From positions 1,923 through 65,922 of the forward strand of contig RQTK01000111.1 of the NCBI GenBank assembly GCA_003991915.1: a stretch of DNA of 64,000 bases, read 5' to 3'. Each line of letters opens with the position of its first letter. Within the stretch, counting starts at the first letter, position 1. The DNA comes from Elysia chlorotica. Taxonomy: Eukaryota > Mollusca > Gastropoda > Plakobranchidae. This document shows positions 40,101 through 52,333 of the stretch, piece by piece. Position numbers and translations under genes: made by a program. Below the pieces are notes generated by a model. It was not told the origin of the DNA and made no database searches. It was given only the letters and a program-made list of their open reading frames with translations.

Positions 40101-43100
40101 TTTAAACCGAAATTTTAGGGGGTCTAATTTCAATTTCGGTTTAAACATATTTTGGTTTAAACATAGTCAAGACAAAACGAGAAAAAAACCGAAAGGGACA
40201 CAAGCCATGAAATTTGAATTTTCTTGCTTTGTGTGTCTGTGTGTGTGAGGGGGGGGGGGGGGGGCAGAGACAGAATGACAGTGAGATAAAGAGGAATCTT
40301 AATTTAAGCAACTTGCTGTGTCATTCTTTAAAAACCTAATCGAAAAAAAATATGCCCGATGTGCTATTGGTAAGGAAAATCCGTTTGGAATGAGATTGTC
40401 GGATATTTTACATGTCTGTGATTAGAACAAAAGTGGCAAAACAAAACAATCAGTCGCAAACACGAAATATCGAACTCTACATTTTCGCAATTCTTGGCAT
40501 TAGAGAAAACATAGAAAAGGCCAAAGAAATTCCAGATTTGTTCCCACATTCGAATAGAAAAGAGACAAAAACAAACAAAAAACAAAATGACACAACATTC
40601 CCCCCCTTTTAGTTCTAGTGGATAGGAAATGTTGAATACTTTCTAAATCTAACTGCCATTCTTCAGGTTAATCTTCCATATTTATTTACTTTCAGGGTTT
40701 CAACATAAAATCTGTGCAATCTAAAGGTTTTAAACTGAATGTGTGGGATATAGGAGGGCAACGGAGAATCCGACCATATTGGAAAAATTACTTCGAAAAC
40801 ACAGATATTTTAGTAAGTATTTTAAACTCCTGTCTCTCTAGTTGATCAGCCTTAGTTTTTTAGGTAAATATTTCTTTTTAATAATAATAAAATTCAAGGG
40901 TGTTAACTTTTTTTAAAAGCTTACCTCGAATCAATAAAGCTATTTAAAATTTAGTGGGCATTGCTGCTACCTGTACAACTCCTGTTCAAGTTTGAAACAA
41001 TTGCAATAAAGAAAAGATAGGGGATGTATTTTGTTTCTGAAGAAAAAACAGCCTTATAAATCTGAATTGTTTCTTCAAGTGAAAGTCATTAGTTTTTTTT
41101 TATTGGATGTCTTTGGAATTAATTAAAACATTTTTTTTCTCCAGATTTATGTTATTGACAGTGCAGACAGAAAACGATTTGAGGAAACAGGAGAGGTTAG
41201 TAAATTTGCTTTGTATAATAATAATATATTAACTCGAGGGGCTATGCAAAGGAAACCATTTGGTACATTTCACAGTGAGTGAAAAAAAAGATTAATAATT
41301 TTCTAAAGAAGGTTTTTAAAAATAATAGCATCAAAAGAGTTGACAAACCTTTCAGAAGTTTATTTTAATTTTCAACCCTGTGATAAGCATTGTAAATCTA
41401 TGAATATTTATACTGGTTTTTTTTTTTTTATAAAAGATAAAGTCTGCATTGTTTTAATTGAAATGAACTAAGTGTATGCAAGTATGGAAAGTAGTCGATA
41501 TCTGAGATGTCTATCTAAATACATTGACTTATGTGAAAAATAGTTATGTTCCCTTTTCTACACATTGATAATAGTTTATGAACAAAATTTAAAGTTAAAA
41601 AAAAAGATCCAGTTTAAGGAATATTGGTCTTTACTTAAACTTTATCAACTGTAATTGAAGATTTAGCTTGGTTGTCTTATGGTGCTCTATATTCTATTAA
41701 TTCATAAATTTTTGTCAATTCAAGTACATCTCTCTGGCCTTCTTCTCTTCTTTCAGGAATTGACAGAATTGTTCGACGAGGAGAAGTTGGCAGGTGTGCC
41801 GGTGTTAGTTTTTGCCAACAAACAGGACCTTATGAATGCAGCCCAATGGAGTGAAATTGCTGATGGGCTCAACTTGAACTCCGTCCGAGATCGTGCCTGG
41901 CAGGTTCAGCCTTGCTCAGCTATTACAGGCGAAGGTGTTAAGGTAAATACAAAGGTTTTTTTTTTTATTTTCTATATTTTCTAACCCGTTGAGTACTTAC
42001 TTACAGTACATACTTTTTTGTACATCATGAAAATGAATGAAAAAAGGCACTGAAGTAAACATGCTCTCTATCTGGGAGCGTATAGAGAGACTTTTAAATA
42101 ATCAAAGGGCTACAATATGTCTGCTTCCATGGGAGCCCTGTTGTTTAAAATGAGAATCTTTAAAAGTGATCTTTATGTCTCCTAGATTTCGTGAAGAATC
42201 CTTAAGAGAGACTCGTTAGAATTTCTATTTATGGCATGTCAGAACAGTAACGGCTATATTTTGAGGAGACAAGTGCACTATCCCAGATAAGTAAATAATT
42301 GATCCATTGCGCTCCCTTGATAACTTTTTGGAGACAAAGAAATGTCCAAAGAACTATTAACTGAGTAATATGGGAAGTCTAGAAATGGGAAACATGTACA
42401 AGTTTTATGCTGAAGTGGTCTTTTGTCTCATATTCAGTGCAAACAAAATAATGGTCTTTCACTAACATGATTTTTTGTATCAACTGTGTTTTCAAATTTT
42501 TTATGAGAACAGTAATCTTTGATTTATAAGCTTTAGGTCCCCTATTAAGAAAAAAGCACCAAATCAAAAACATTGTCTTTTGTCAAGGCAATCATGGGAC
42601 ACTGCTCTCTGGTACTTAGTTTTTGTTTGTTTCAGTAAATTATCTTGATCACTTTACCTCCTACTCAATTATATCAGTTAAAGGGAGAGGAACATTTATT
42701 TATGTTATCCTCACTGTTTCATTGATTGTGTTCCTTTTTACAATAACCTTGTCAGAAGTTGAAATACACTGGTAGTGGTAACTGAGTCTACGGCAGTTAG
42801 GGCATGTCCATTTAGTTTGCTAGCTCATACTGCGTGCATGCATGTAACCAGATCAGGTCCAAAGTTCAACCGCCAGGCTGAAGGGGGATTTCCCTTTTGA
42901 GCAGCACGCTAGAATGTTACCTAATTTTTTAATAAAAATGGCAATTTTTTTGTCTTGGCTTACGACGAAAAGAAAGACAATAAAAGAAGTTGATATATAT
43001 TGGGATAACTTAAAAGCGAATGCAAACAAAAATAGAACCTCTATTTATTTAAATAAAGGAGATATAGCGCAATAGAACAAGTATCTGAATTTGACATTGT

Positions 43101-43927
43101 CGATTTCTATTAACATGGAGCGATATATTTTAAAGACAAAAAACACATAGAAACCGATCAATATCTCAGAATATAAATGAGTGCTGCTTTTAGAGCTATT
43201 TTGAACAGTAGGCTCACTTTGTGACAATAGGGGTCAGGTCTTCTATTCCAGGCAATGGGCGTTACTGTTCTAAGCATGCCAATTTCCTTTGTCCTAGTGA
43301 AAACCCACTGTCATTTTTTTTTTCTTTTGTACTTAGAGTTCTGTTATAAAATATGGATTTGATGCTTCCTAGAGTTAAACTTGACATTTTCGGAACACTT
43401 TGTATTTTGTTTTGTTGTTTTTGGGGGTTTTTTTTCTTTTTTTTTTTGGGGTGGGGGCGGGGGGTGTCCTAATAAAAATTCTGAATGAGGGTTGCAGTCT
43501 AGGTTGTTTCTCTTCTCTCGGTGTTAATCAAACTTTGGTAAATCCTTTTGTAATAAGAAAACTAATGAGAATAATGAGAAACAAATTAGTGCGTCTTATT
43601 GGCAAGGTTTGGAACTTTAAAATAAATCCAAGAAGCATGCATGTTGTATTAGTAGAAGGCCTAGCTTGACAGGTGATTGATTGCCGATCCGCACACCGGG
43701 TGCCCAGAGAGCAAACTTAAGAGCCACATATACCTTATTTTAAGTAACTGTGAGTCAGTAATTCCAGTGTACTTAAAAAATCAAAGGTTACTTTGGTTGA
43801 ACTTCAAAGGTGCAGTGCTTCAAATTGTACATTTATTTCACCCGGCTAATACTGATTCTGATATTTGTTGCTATGGTTACAGGAGGGCATTGAGTGGATG
43901 ACACAAGCCTGCAACAAAAAGAAGTAA
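37193..43927 (+). CDS. ARL3: ARL3, ARF-like GTPase 3, whole spliced coding span
   Basis: Six coding exons (37193-37195, 39432-39575, 40696-40812, 41145-41195, 41757-41942, 43883-43927) join in frame to 181 residues; human ARL3 has 182. GTPase motifs are intact: P-loop GLDNAGKT (24-31), switch I Thr48 in ITPTQGFN, WDIGGQ with catalytic Gln71, NKQD (126-129) and CSAITGEG. Segments such as [28 protein letters not shown] and [20 protein letters not shown] identify ARL3 rather than ARL2. ARL3-GTP releases lipid-modified cargo from UNC119 and PDE6D carriers in cilia, with ARL13B as its exchange factor and RP2 as its GTPase activator. All introns are GT-AG. The gene is divergent from SURF4 and AT-rich. 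Confidence 0.97.
37196..39431 (+). other. ARL3 intron 1
   Basis: 2.2-kb AT-rich intron with no nested gene recognised. It contains a series of short imperfect hairpin units at about 37600-37745 and several TCTAGATC words (37308, 37370, 38098). Confidence 0.7.
37600..37745. repeat. Imperfect tandem of short hairpin units
   Basis: Successive units contain TAGCCAAAAGGCTA, AATAGGCCAAAAGGTTATT and AATAGAAATTTGTTATT. Each is a self-complementary stem around a short loop, and CC-GG/ACCAGA linkers repeat at about 35-42 bp. The family is unrecognised. Confidence 0.5.
39432..39575 (+). CDS. ARL3: ARL3 coding exon 2
   Basis: Acceptor TCTATTTCAG, donor ACTCAG|GTTAGT, 48 codons, phase 0. It encodes [10 protein letters not shown], the P-loop GLDNAGKT and most of switch I (ITPTQ). 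Confidence 0.97.
40101..40145. repeat. Inverted repeat in ARL3 intron 2
   Basis: TTTAAACCGAAAT at 40101-40113 and its exact reverse complement at 40133-40145, separated by a 19-bp loop. A third partial copy of the right arm (TTTGGTTTAAACAT) follows at about 40150. Function unknown. Confidence 0.7.
40696..40812 (+). CDS. ARL3: ARL3 coding exon 3
   Basis: Acceptor TTACTTTCAG, donor TTTTA|GTAAGT, 39 codons. It encodes [22 protein letters not shown] with the catalytic Gln, and [14 protein letters not shown]. Confidence 0.97.
41145..41195 (+). CDS. ARL3: ARL3 coding exon 4
   Basis: Acceptor TTTTTTCTCCAG, donor GAGAG|GTTAGT, 17 codons [17 protein letters not shown]. Confidence 0.97.
41757..41942 (+). 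CDS. ARL3: ARL3 coding exon 5
   Basis: Acceptor TTCTTTCAG, donor TTAAG|GTAAAT, 62 codons. It encodes the [12 protein letters not shown] guanine-specificity motif and [10 protein letters not shown]. Confidence 0.97.
41943..43882 (+). other. ARL3 intron 5
   Basis: 1.9-kb intron with no nested gene recognised. A T/G-rich run at 43405-43460 gives a spurious hydrophobic frame. Confidence 0.7.
43883..43927 (+). CDS. ARL3: ARL3 coding exon 6 (last)
   Basis: Acceptor GGTTACAG, 14 codons [14 protein letters not shown], then TAA. It corresponds to the D-G-M-x-W-V...KKK tail of vertebrate ARL3. Confidence 0.95.
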   Translation, partial: EGIEWMTQACNKKK

Positions 43928-46900
43928 AGAGACAGCCCCATGAGAGATCATTGATGCAATTGGCAAAAAAAGCTAAGAATCAAATCAGAGAAGCAGCACC
44001 AAACCCCCTGCCCCTCCTTCCCTACCCTCATTCATTTAGTCTACATTGGGACCCACCGCTTAAACCCTTGGAATAAAATACTATTTATATATTTATGACA
44101 ATGTAACTTCATGAAGGCATTGGTCAGGTGCAACATTTTTCTATATGGAGTTTTTATTCCTTGAATGAAGCCCACTCAAGAAACTAGTAATTAAATATAG
44201 CACCTACATAATCACTTCCATAACTTTACTGTGTTTATCGCCATCAAAGTTGGATGTTTATAACAGTCACCTTTCAAGTGTTTGTCTCTCACCTTTGTAT
44301 TGATCAGCACTAGAAAGCCAGAGAGTGTGTGCTTCTGTGAATCTTTACTATTTATATAATGTTGCACATGTAAACGTTTATCATGTTATTTTTTTTTGTC
44401 TCTCATTTCCGTCCTTTCATGTATTTGTCAACACTTTTTATGACAATGAAATCCTGGTTTGAAAAAGTCTTAACAACTTTGATAGTTGGATAAAGTAACA
44501 GAATAAATGGTGAAGGCAAAAAAAAAAGTTAAATAACTTACTCCATGAAATGTTGACGTATCAATAAAAAAACAAGGAAAGTTTCTTGTAAACAGAGTAG
44601 TATCCTGGCCTATTTATAAAGTATGCTTGGAACAAAACTGTCAGTTTGCCCTCACTCTCTAGTCACCAAATTTAAGGCACTAAATATTTCCTAAATTGTG
44701 ATTCACAATATTACAGGAGGCTCTACCTATGGAGCAAAAGAGACCCTAAAACATGCAGGGATAAATTTAACTGTACCTATATTAATATGGACCGTATTGT
44801 CACTCACTAGTCACAACTTTTTACAGTCAAATGATACATTTATCTGTGCACATTTGCCTCAATCGTGATTAAAAAAAAAAAAAACTTGGTTTAGAAAAGT
44901 AAAGTTTGTGAGTATTGGTTATTAATTATTAATTTGTTGTAAGTCTATTATTTTATTCACATTAGGTGGTGTTTCTCATTGCAGCTACAGAGTAGTGTTT
45001 GAATCTGTTGTAGATAAGATAATATTTTGTTACATACTCATTTTTCCTATACTGTTGAGTATGTGTCAAAAATATTTAGTTCTTATTATGCAGTAACGCA
45101 ATTTTATTATGTTTATTATTGTAGAACTGTAGACACTTTTGTGTTGACCTTTTTTTTAAGTCCATTCATTTATGACTGGACCATTGTTTGTTTGTTTTTT
45201 GTTCTTTTTGGGGGGAGGATGGCTTTAACTACACTTTGTCGTGTCACTGCACTTTCTGTGTCAGTGATTAGTCAATCATTTTGAGCTTCAGATCTTTCTC
45301 ATGTAAAATTCTAAGCTGCTTTTAATGTTTTAGCTACTATTTTAATTTTATTTAGTGAAAAACCAAACTGCATATAAATTTATTTCAAAAGCTCTCTGCA
45401 ATGCACAAAACATGAAGGTTAAGGGAAAACTTAATTTTCAACGTTTTCACTCCTTTATAAGATTAATTTCTTTAAAAAAAAAACTTGAAACAAAAAGTGC
45501 ATGGGCAAAACAATTCTTTTATACTTTTACTTTTTTGCTAATTTGCAGTTTAGAAAAGAAAAAAAAACATCTTTAGCCTGTTAATGATCAATCCTTTTAC
45601 AGATTAAATCTAACAGTTTTGTTAGTATTGTTAATTTTTTTTCCTTTCTATTACCAGTGGAAAAATTTTGAGCATATTTTGTCAAGCACATTTCCACAGT
45701 TGCGTGAGAAGTCAAATAATCTTTCAATTTTAATTTAAAAAAAAGATTGAATTTTTACCCGTCCATAGACTAAAATCCAAATTATTTATTTCTATATTAT
45801 TTTTATATGAAATGTTTAGAGTTTATAAGCTACCATTATATAAATTGTAGATACTTGTTTGTTAAAAACATTCCAGTCTTAGTGGCTTTGCAAAGAACCA
45901 AAAACTGTTTTTATAATACAATTATTGTGTTTTGTGTGCCAAGATTACCTTATCAATGAAAATCTGATTGGTGATAGAATAATTATGCTTCTTTGACTTT
46001 TTGATGTTTTTAATATTTGTCTTACTTAAATATGTACATTAATATGATTGTGTGGGTTTTTTTTCTTACATGTATTTAATATTTTTGTTTAAAGCATGAA
46101 GTAATGATCAAAGTTTGTAGAAAGTCAAAAGTGCCAACAATATAAGCTTGAGACTATTATTTGAATTTTTTTTTTCTTTTAGGCGTAATTATATTTTTAA
46201 TAATGAGGATTGTCTAGTGCAAAATCTGATACTGTGATAGAAGATTAGAACAGATATGTTAAAAAAAAACCTGCTTTAATCTTATTTTTTCATCTTCATT
46301 TAAAATGATGCAGATCTTCGTAAATTTCGCAAAGATTTTCATGCTTTATAGTGACCTTCCTTTGGATATAAATTAACATTTTTTTAAAGTTGGTGGATTT
46401 GTCATAACTTTTTACACTATGACTGGAGGCACTAAGTCTTGGACATCGATCCTTTATTTAGTGCGTTTCCAGCCACTTTCCGGCCCCTACTGATACCATT
46501 CACCTCCATAGGGTTTTACCAGCTGAGCAAGTGATGTATAGCCTAAATATGACTATGTGATTGTTTACATAAGAGGAGAGTCAGATATCTACCCCTTACC
46601 AATACATGTATCCTTGCAGTGAAGTCTTTTGCTAACAATATTCGTTTCTATCCTTTCTCATGACTTAATATTAATATTGTATCCAATACACTGGTTGAGT
46701 CTATACAATTATTTTGTACTTAATTTCTAACTTACCATCCTCTATGATCCACACTTTTTTCGTCAAGCTACATCCGTCCGAACTTTGTTATGGTTTTTCT
46801 TTTCTTTTAATTTTCCTTATCTAAAATGAATTAGTTTAAATGTGTTACCAGTTTCTATTTAATGAAACCATCATATCATGATTTACCGTATGTACTTGTG

Positions 46901-46940
46901 TGTCATTCTGAAGTGTGAATAAATGTTTACAGTTGGGATC
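43928..46940 (+). other. Probable ARL3 3' UTR with alternative poly(A) signals
   Basis: AT-rich and gene-free. AATAAA hexamers occur at 44072-44077, 44502-44507 and 46918-46923. Either a short UTR of about 160 bases or a long one of about 3 kb is possible. No other coding signal is seen in the stretch. Confidence 0.45.
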
Positions 46941-47489
46941 AATTCGGTTCTGCTTTAATTTTGTTTTTATTGGGTTTTCTTTAATGCTTATCGTTTGTGG
47001 GTGGAAACCCAAACCTTCCTATTAGAAGCTACTTACTCTACCTATGGGTCAGCTTATCCCCTATTTATAGGTGGCGAGAAGGGAGCAGGGGAGAGCAGAA
47101 TCCCTGTGGCGGAGGACAAGGGTGTTTGTCCATGCAACATCTGGCATTACTGATGATCTCTATGCAAACGAAACTAACGAAATAAGCTTCAAACTTCAGC
47201 CATTAATGTTGAGACAGAGGTGCCTACCTTACGCTATAAGTCGTACTTTTACACATATTATTCTTATACTTTTTTGCCTGAATTAATTTTGCACACTTTT
47301 ATAGTTGCTGTATGATTGCGGTGTCTTAATACACGTAGTTTTATTGTGGAAGCCAGATCTAGTGCGTTCATCAATATGCATTATTCAAGCAGTGTCTTAT
47401 CACGGTGTGGGCTTGCCACACTTGTCCACCCGGATACATACAGTCGAAATATATTATTATTATTCATTGGGTTTCCAATTAGAGCCAGA

Positions 47490-47600
47490 TGAGCCGCCAC
47501 ATAAGCCTAGCTCAGTAGGCAGTGCTCTTGGCTAAAGCGTATGGGGTCTGACTCTGAGGTTCGAGGTTAAAACCGCAGCTGCTGTGTCCACATATTATTC
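47490..47600 (+). repeat. tRNA-derived SINE-like fragment
   Basis: An A-box 'TAGCTCAGTAGGCAG' at about 47508 and a B-box 'GAGGTTCGAGGTTAAAACC' at about 47557 lie at tRNA-like spacing. There is no matching acceptor stem, so it is a SINE head or tRNA pseudogene. Confidence 0.6.
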
Positions 47601-47779
47601 TCTGGAAAACACAAAGGAGGAAAACGGGCGACTGTTCTAAGTCGAAAAATTAAGGTTAGCTGACATCGTAGGAGATTATGTATGTTGTATTTTAGATACA
47701 CTGGGTTTGTTCTGGGTTTTTTTTTTTCAGGAACTGTTTATGTTGTTGTTCATAAATGTTTTAATTTCTTGGAATGATC

Positions 47780-48160
47780 TTCTTGTCGATGGTTGAACTT
47801 TTGAAGTGCCCCCTTTTGCAAGCATGTCAGCTGCCTCATTTCCGACCAACAAATTGAGCTGGAATCCACAGACCACTACAGGGCTACGGAATTTGTCCTT
47901 GCTAACGACTTTTTAAGTTTTGTAGGATCGTTTCTGTCATGTTGTCTTTAGCTCCAGATTGAATAGACTGGAGGGCTGCACTTCAACCACTTAGGATAGC
48001 AATGTATTATCTAGATGTATGGTGGTTGCTTCCTGGATGCCAGATTGCCTTCAGGAAAAGAATATTTTTCAGATGATCCATCCGGATATGCTATTACAAT
48101 TCGTGAGCCTCCATTCTGGTTGCATTTTCAGCCGAACCATCAGTGTACATGTACCAAGTA
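47780..48160 (-). mobile_element. LINE RNase H domain relic
   Basis: Minus-strand translation in shifting frames gives YTDGSAENATR, NGGSRIVIAYPDGSSEKYSF, SAALQSIQS and GNEAADMLAKGG. These are in order the DGS, Y-PDG, ALQ-I and GNE-AD-LAK motifs of the RNase H domain found in some non-LTR retrotransposons. Frameshifts and stops show a dead copy. The plus-strand frames overlapping it (48015-48335) are its shadow. Confidence 0.75.
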
Positions 48161-48775
48161 TCAAAGGGATAATTCTCCTGTATGTACTCCAGAGCTTTGG
48201 ATTATTTTAATGAAGATGATAAACATCCTGATCTATTTTCTTTCTCCTTTCAAACGTTATGGGTGCTCAAAGATATGCCTACAGAATTACACGACTCCGG
48301 TAATAAAGAGGAGTAGGGGAAGTAAACCTATCTGATTTTTTTTGTTTTCATTTGGCCTGTTTACCTTTGATTAAATAGTTTCGCTTGAAAGAACGAGCAA
48401 CGCGAAAGACTAAACCACTGGAACCCACAAAAGATCTTATTTAAGAATGGTTGACAAACAATAAGGCTCCGACGTTTCGCTCACAAAAAAGATGAGCCAC
48501 GAGCCACAACTGGAAATCACAAACTCTTACCATTTTGTGAGAAATGTTAAGATTGCATCATTGCTTAGTGATACACCTGACGATCAAAAAAGAGATGCGT
48601 CCCAATTGAGTTGTACACGCATCGTATTTATACCTATCCGATTCGAAGTTTAACTATGATCATGTGTTATGTGCAGCAAGGTGCATCTTCACTGGTAATA
48701 CATAAAAACAGAAAAAGAAATGTATACAAAACAAAACGAAAAACAGATTCTGTGAACGGCTTGAAGCAAAGTAGC

Positions 48776-48860
48776 GCCAGATAGCTCAGACGGTAGTATT
48801 CTGGGCGGGTGAACAGGAGGTCGGACTCTCCAGGGTTTGACTGGAGTACCCCTGAGTGTC
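48776..48860 (+). repeat. tRNA-derived SINE-like fragment
   Basis: A-box 'ATAGCTCAGACGGTAG' and B-box-like 'AGGGTTTGACTGG' at tRNA spacing. The acceptor stem is not paired, so this is a SINE or tRNA pseudogene. Confidence 0.55.
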
Positions 48861-48899
48861 CATATAAAACTCCTTTGTTAACAAATGGGACATTAATCC

Positions 48900-50900
48900 A
48901 TTCATAATCATAGGTCACAGTGCGAACTCGACTTAATCATTTCAAAGCCGCCCTCGCTGTTTCTCCCAATGCATATTTTTATGTACATAATATATCTATG
49001 TTCTCATAGTTGTCACATACCGGTTCGTACAGGTTTTCGAAATGAAGACTTTTGAGCAACCCTGAACGAAGTTATTTTTTGTGTGTGTTTGTTTTGTAGA
49101 ACCAATGAGACGGGGATGTGAAGGGTGTCGCCAAGTCTTTTCTCCCCTGTGCCTGACGACGCAAGTAGATAAGTTTCGGAATTCTTCACTGCAAAAAAAG
49201 CAGCCGTTGAGAACGCATGTCGGGCGAGATTCGTGTAGGACCGAAATAATTATCGATGAGCAATAGATTTCAATTGACTCTTAAATATTTATAATTGTAG
49301 ATTTATCCTGTATTTATAAGAGACAAAAGGCTTGGATTGACGCTGTTTTTCTGGCTTTCATAAGAGCTATAGGCCTAAACTTACTTTTTGTAATTAAAAA
49401 AAAAAAAAAAAAAAACTAAAACAAAAAAGCGGAGGAAAAAAATTAGAACAGGCGTTAGAACAGGAATCGTTAAATTTAAAGCTACATTTTTTTGTTCATT
49501 AACTTCTCCCAAAACGACCAACCAGTATTCCAGTATTCATAAAATTAATATTTATTTTGCCAATCTCTTCACTTAGTTTTTGTCAAACTCAAAGCGTCAC
49601 CGGCATAAGTACAGTAATGACTCTATTATGCTAAACCTATAGAGGTAGGCTGAGTGATGGGTACTCAATAACGTACCATAATGAGCTACGGAGCAGTCAG
49701 TTGATCATACATTATATACACACCCTTACTATTAATTAACACCAAAACCTTATCAAACAGAACAAAGAGATACTTTAATTTGTACAGGATTTTTTTAATG
49801 AATACCACTTAATCAAACAAGTATTTGCAGCCGCCTTCATCTTTCAATAAACATGTGCCGACATGAATACAGTAAAATTAGAGAGACTTTTATTTCGTAT
49901 GTTGCAAATATGATTTTTAACGGAATAACAGATTGTGGAACGAGAGTGATAAATACATCATTTTCGAATACTGTTCACCTTTTGTCACCGGCATGGCCCG
50001 CTAGTGAATGCGCATGGCGCTTATACCTCCGTTAAAATGGATCTAGATTTGAAAATGAAATGGCTATTGTATAATGTAGGTGGAAGAACAAAGCGAGGCC
50101 GCAGTGTGTTTGCAGCAGCCGGACCAAAAAACGCGCTTATTATACATTCTTAGCAGTCGTCTGAATATCTGTCATACAAATACATTTTCTGTGTTGTTGT
50201 TTTTCCATCCATAACAGTCGACTGCAGTTTGTCAGTCGTGTCATTAAATTTTATATACCATAATAAATTAATTTTGCTCTAGAGAGCCGAGGCAGACGTA
50301 CAATGGGAACAGTGATTGTTTCAGTATTTCTTAGTGAAACTAACTAGATCTAGATCTAGAGTCTAGATGTCGACCCAATGCTTGTCAACACAATTTTCCC
50401 GCTTCGGCATTATCATTTTATTTATGAGGGAATAACTTAGGCCTACCCTCTCTCCAGTTATGATTATGCTCCATGACGAAATCGGGATGCTGGCAAGTAG
50501 TTAACAAACCAATTTGGTTAAAATTTACATACATCCTCTGTGTTTGTCGGGGTAGGCACCTGGAGCCGCGTTTCGATTTGTTCAAATTCTGGTTTTGCTA
50601 TATTTTTGTAGCCGCATTACTTTGATGCGAATGCTGTTTTTTCCTTCGAAATTATGAACAACTATTATTGACTTTTGAGTAAAATTAGAGCTAGTGTTAA
50701 TATAGGCCTGGTGAAATGCCGTAACATAATGCCATAGAAACTGTTCCATCACAAAGAAAACGACTACAACGATGACCATCACCAACACTAAAACAATCAC
50801 AACATCCACCAACACCCAACACAATGACCTACCATTTCTAAATTCCATTTCAGCCGAACAAAAACTATCAGGCTAACAACACCAACATGACCACCACCAC
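48900..50900. other. Intergenic stretch, no gene recognised
   Basis: Contains an A21 run near 49399 and a TCTAGATC cluster at 50345-50370. Short frames such as 49081-49266 have no recognisable homology. Confidence 0.45.
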
Positions 50901-50921
50901 CATTACTATTAGGCCTACTGG

Positions 50922-51049
<128 letters not shown>

Positions 51050-51189
51050 TAAAAATGTATCCAAAAAGGAATCAAGAGCACAACACTAAAGAGTACACCT
51101 ACTCAGTTGCTAAGGACCTAAAAGTAGATGCATGTGCGCAAGTAATAGGAATAATATAATAATAAATAGAAGAATACGCACAACTTAGC

Positions 51190-51190
51190 A

Positions 51191-51275
<85 letters not shown>
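51190..51275. repeat. (ACT)n microsatellite, second tract
   Basis: About 28 ACT triplets, 140 bp after the first array. Confidence 0.97.
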
Positions 51276-51680
51276 TTACTAATACGACTACTACTAGATT
51301 TTAGAATAGGCAGACCACTGGATTAGTATAGGCCTTAATTATAAGTAGTTTTGGAATTTTCGGGTATCATTGCAACACTAACATAATTATCGGTATTTAA
51401 TAATGGATGTAAATCCAAAAGTTATTGGGCTACAGCAAGCAATCACTGATCAAGGAGTGTCATAATATACATATTATTTTATTTAAATGTATTCAAAATT
51501 CACCACCATATTTGGCCATTGATTTGTTAATATTATTATGTTTTGATTCCCGCATTGATTCATGATTAATATTTTTCAAAGTTGATTAATGTAAAAATGG
51601 CATAAATATTCAAATATAAGGTAGTGTCAAGTGCTATACATCAACATTAAAGTCTTTTTATGAATGAAACTCCTTCCTCT

Positions 51681-51695
51681 GATCATCATCACCAA

Positions 51696-51748
<53 letters not shown>
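51681..51748. repeat. (ATC)n microsatellite
   Basis: About 20 CAT/ATC triplets with one early interruption. Confidence 0.95.
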
Positions 51749-51749
<1 letters not shown>

Positions 51750-51994
51750 TGTCATTCATCAATTTTACGCCATGATTAAGTGAGAATTATATCACTACTG
51801 TCTAATTCAGTCACATCATACTGACACCGATTCAACCAGTAGATAGAAGGCTGTCCGATTACTTGCGCGTCAGGCAAATAATTTAATTCTAAATGTACAT
51901 AGCATCAAATCGTATGCAAATACAAAGCAGTAGGATGATGGTAATAAATGATGGATATTGATTGAAAACATTTTCTTTCGATAATTTGTTGAGG

Positions 51995-52080
51995 AGATAG
52001 CCCAATTTGTTAGCACTGTTATAGCCCAATTTGTTAGGATAAGAGGAAAAGCCCAATCGGTTAGCACTATAGACAATAAA
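51995..52080 (+). repeat. Outlying degenerate copies of the A-box-like unit
   Basis: Three copies of 'TAGCCCAATTTGTTAG'/'AGCCCAATCGGTTAGCAC' at irregular 23-27-bp spacing, about 270 bp before the regular 34-bp array. Confidence 0.7.
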
Positions 52081-52132
52081 AATCGGTACCGGTTTTAAGG
52101 ATTTAAATAGCCACCCCCCACCCACCCCCCCC

Positions 52133-52220
52133 ACCCTGGTTTAAAAGTTTAAAACCCCCCCCCCCCCCCCCACCCCGCTAAAAAAACAACAAACAAAACC
52201 AAAAAAAAAAACCGGACCAG
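52133..52220. repeat. Poly-C and poly-A low-complexity stretch
   Basis: C16 at about 52155-52170 and other C runs at 52115-52135, followed by A-rich sequence. No gene. Confidence 0.85.
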
Positions 52221-52333
52221 AAGCGATCATCCTTTAAACGCTTTGTACAATTATGCATCTTAGGACAATCAAAAGGGAGTGAGGGGCCCCCTACTTTAAC
52301 TGGGCACAGGGCCCCCTGTATCCTAAATCCGGC

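Noticed and set aside
43400..43669. 89-codon frame with a hydrophobic N terminus
   Set aside because: The hydrophobic part is a T/G homopolymer tract inside ARL3 intron 5; no splice or homology support.
47490..47600. Functional tRNA gene
   Set aside because: A and B boxes are present but the stems do not close; similar heads occur at 7.0, 29.1 and 48.8 kb, as expected for SINEs.
48015..48335. Plus-strand 106-codon frame
   Set aside because: It is mostly antisense to the RNase H relic and matches no protein family.
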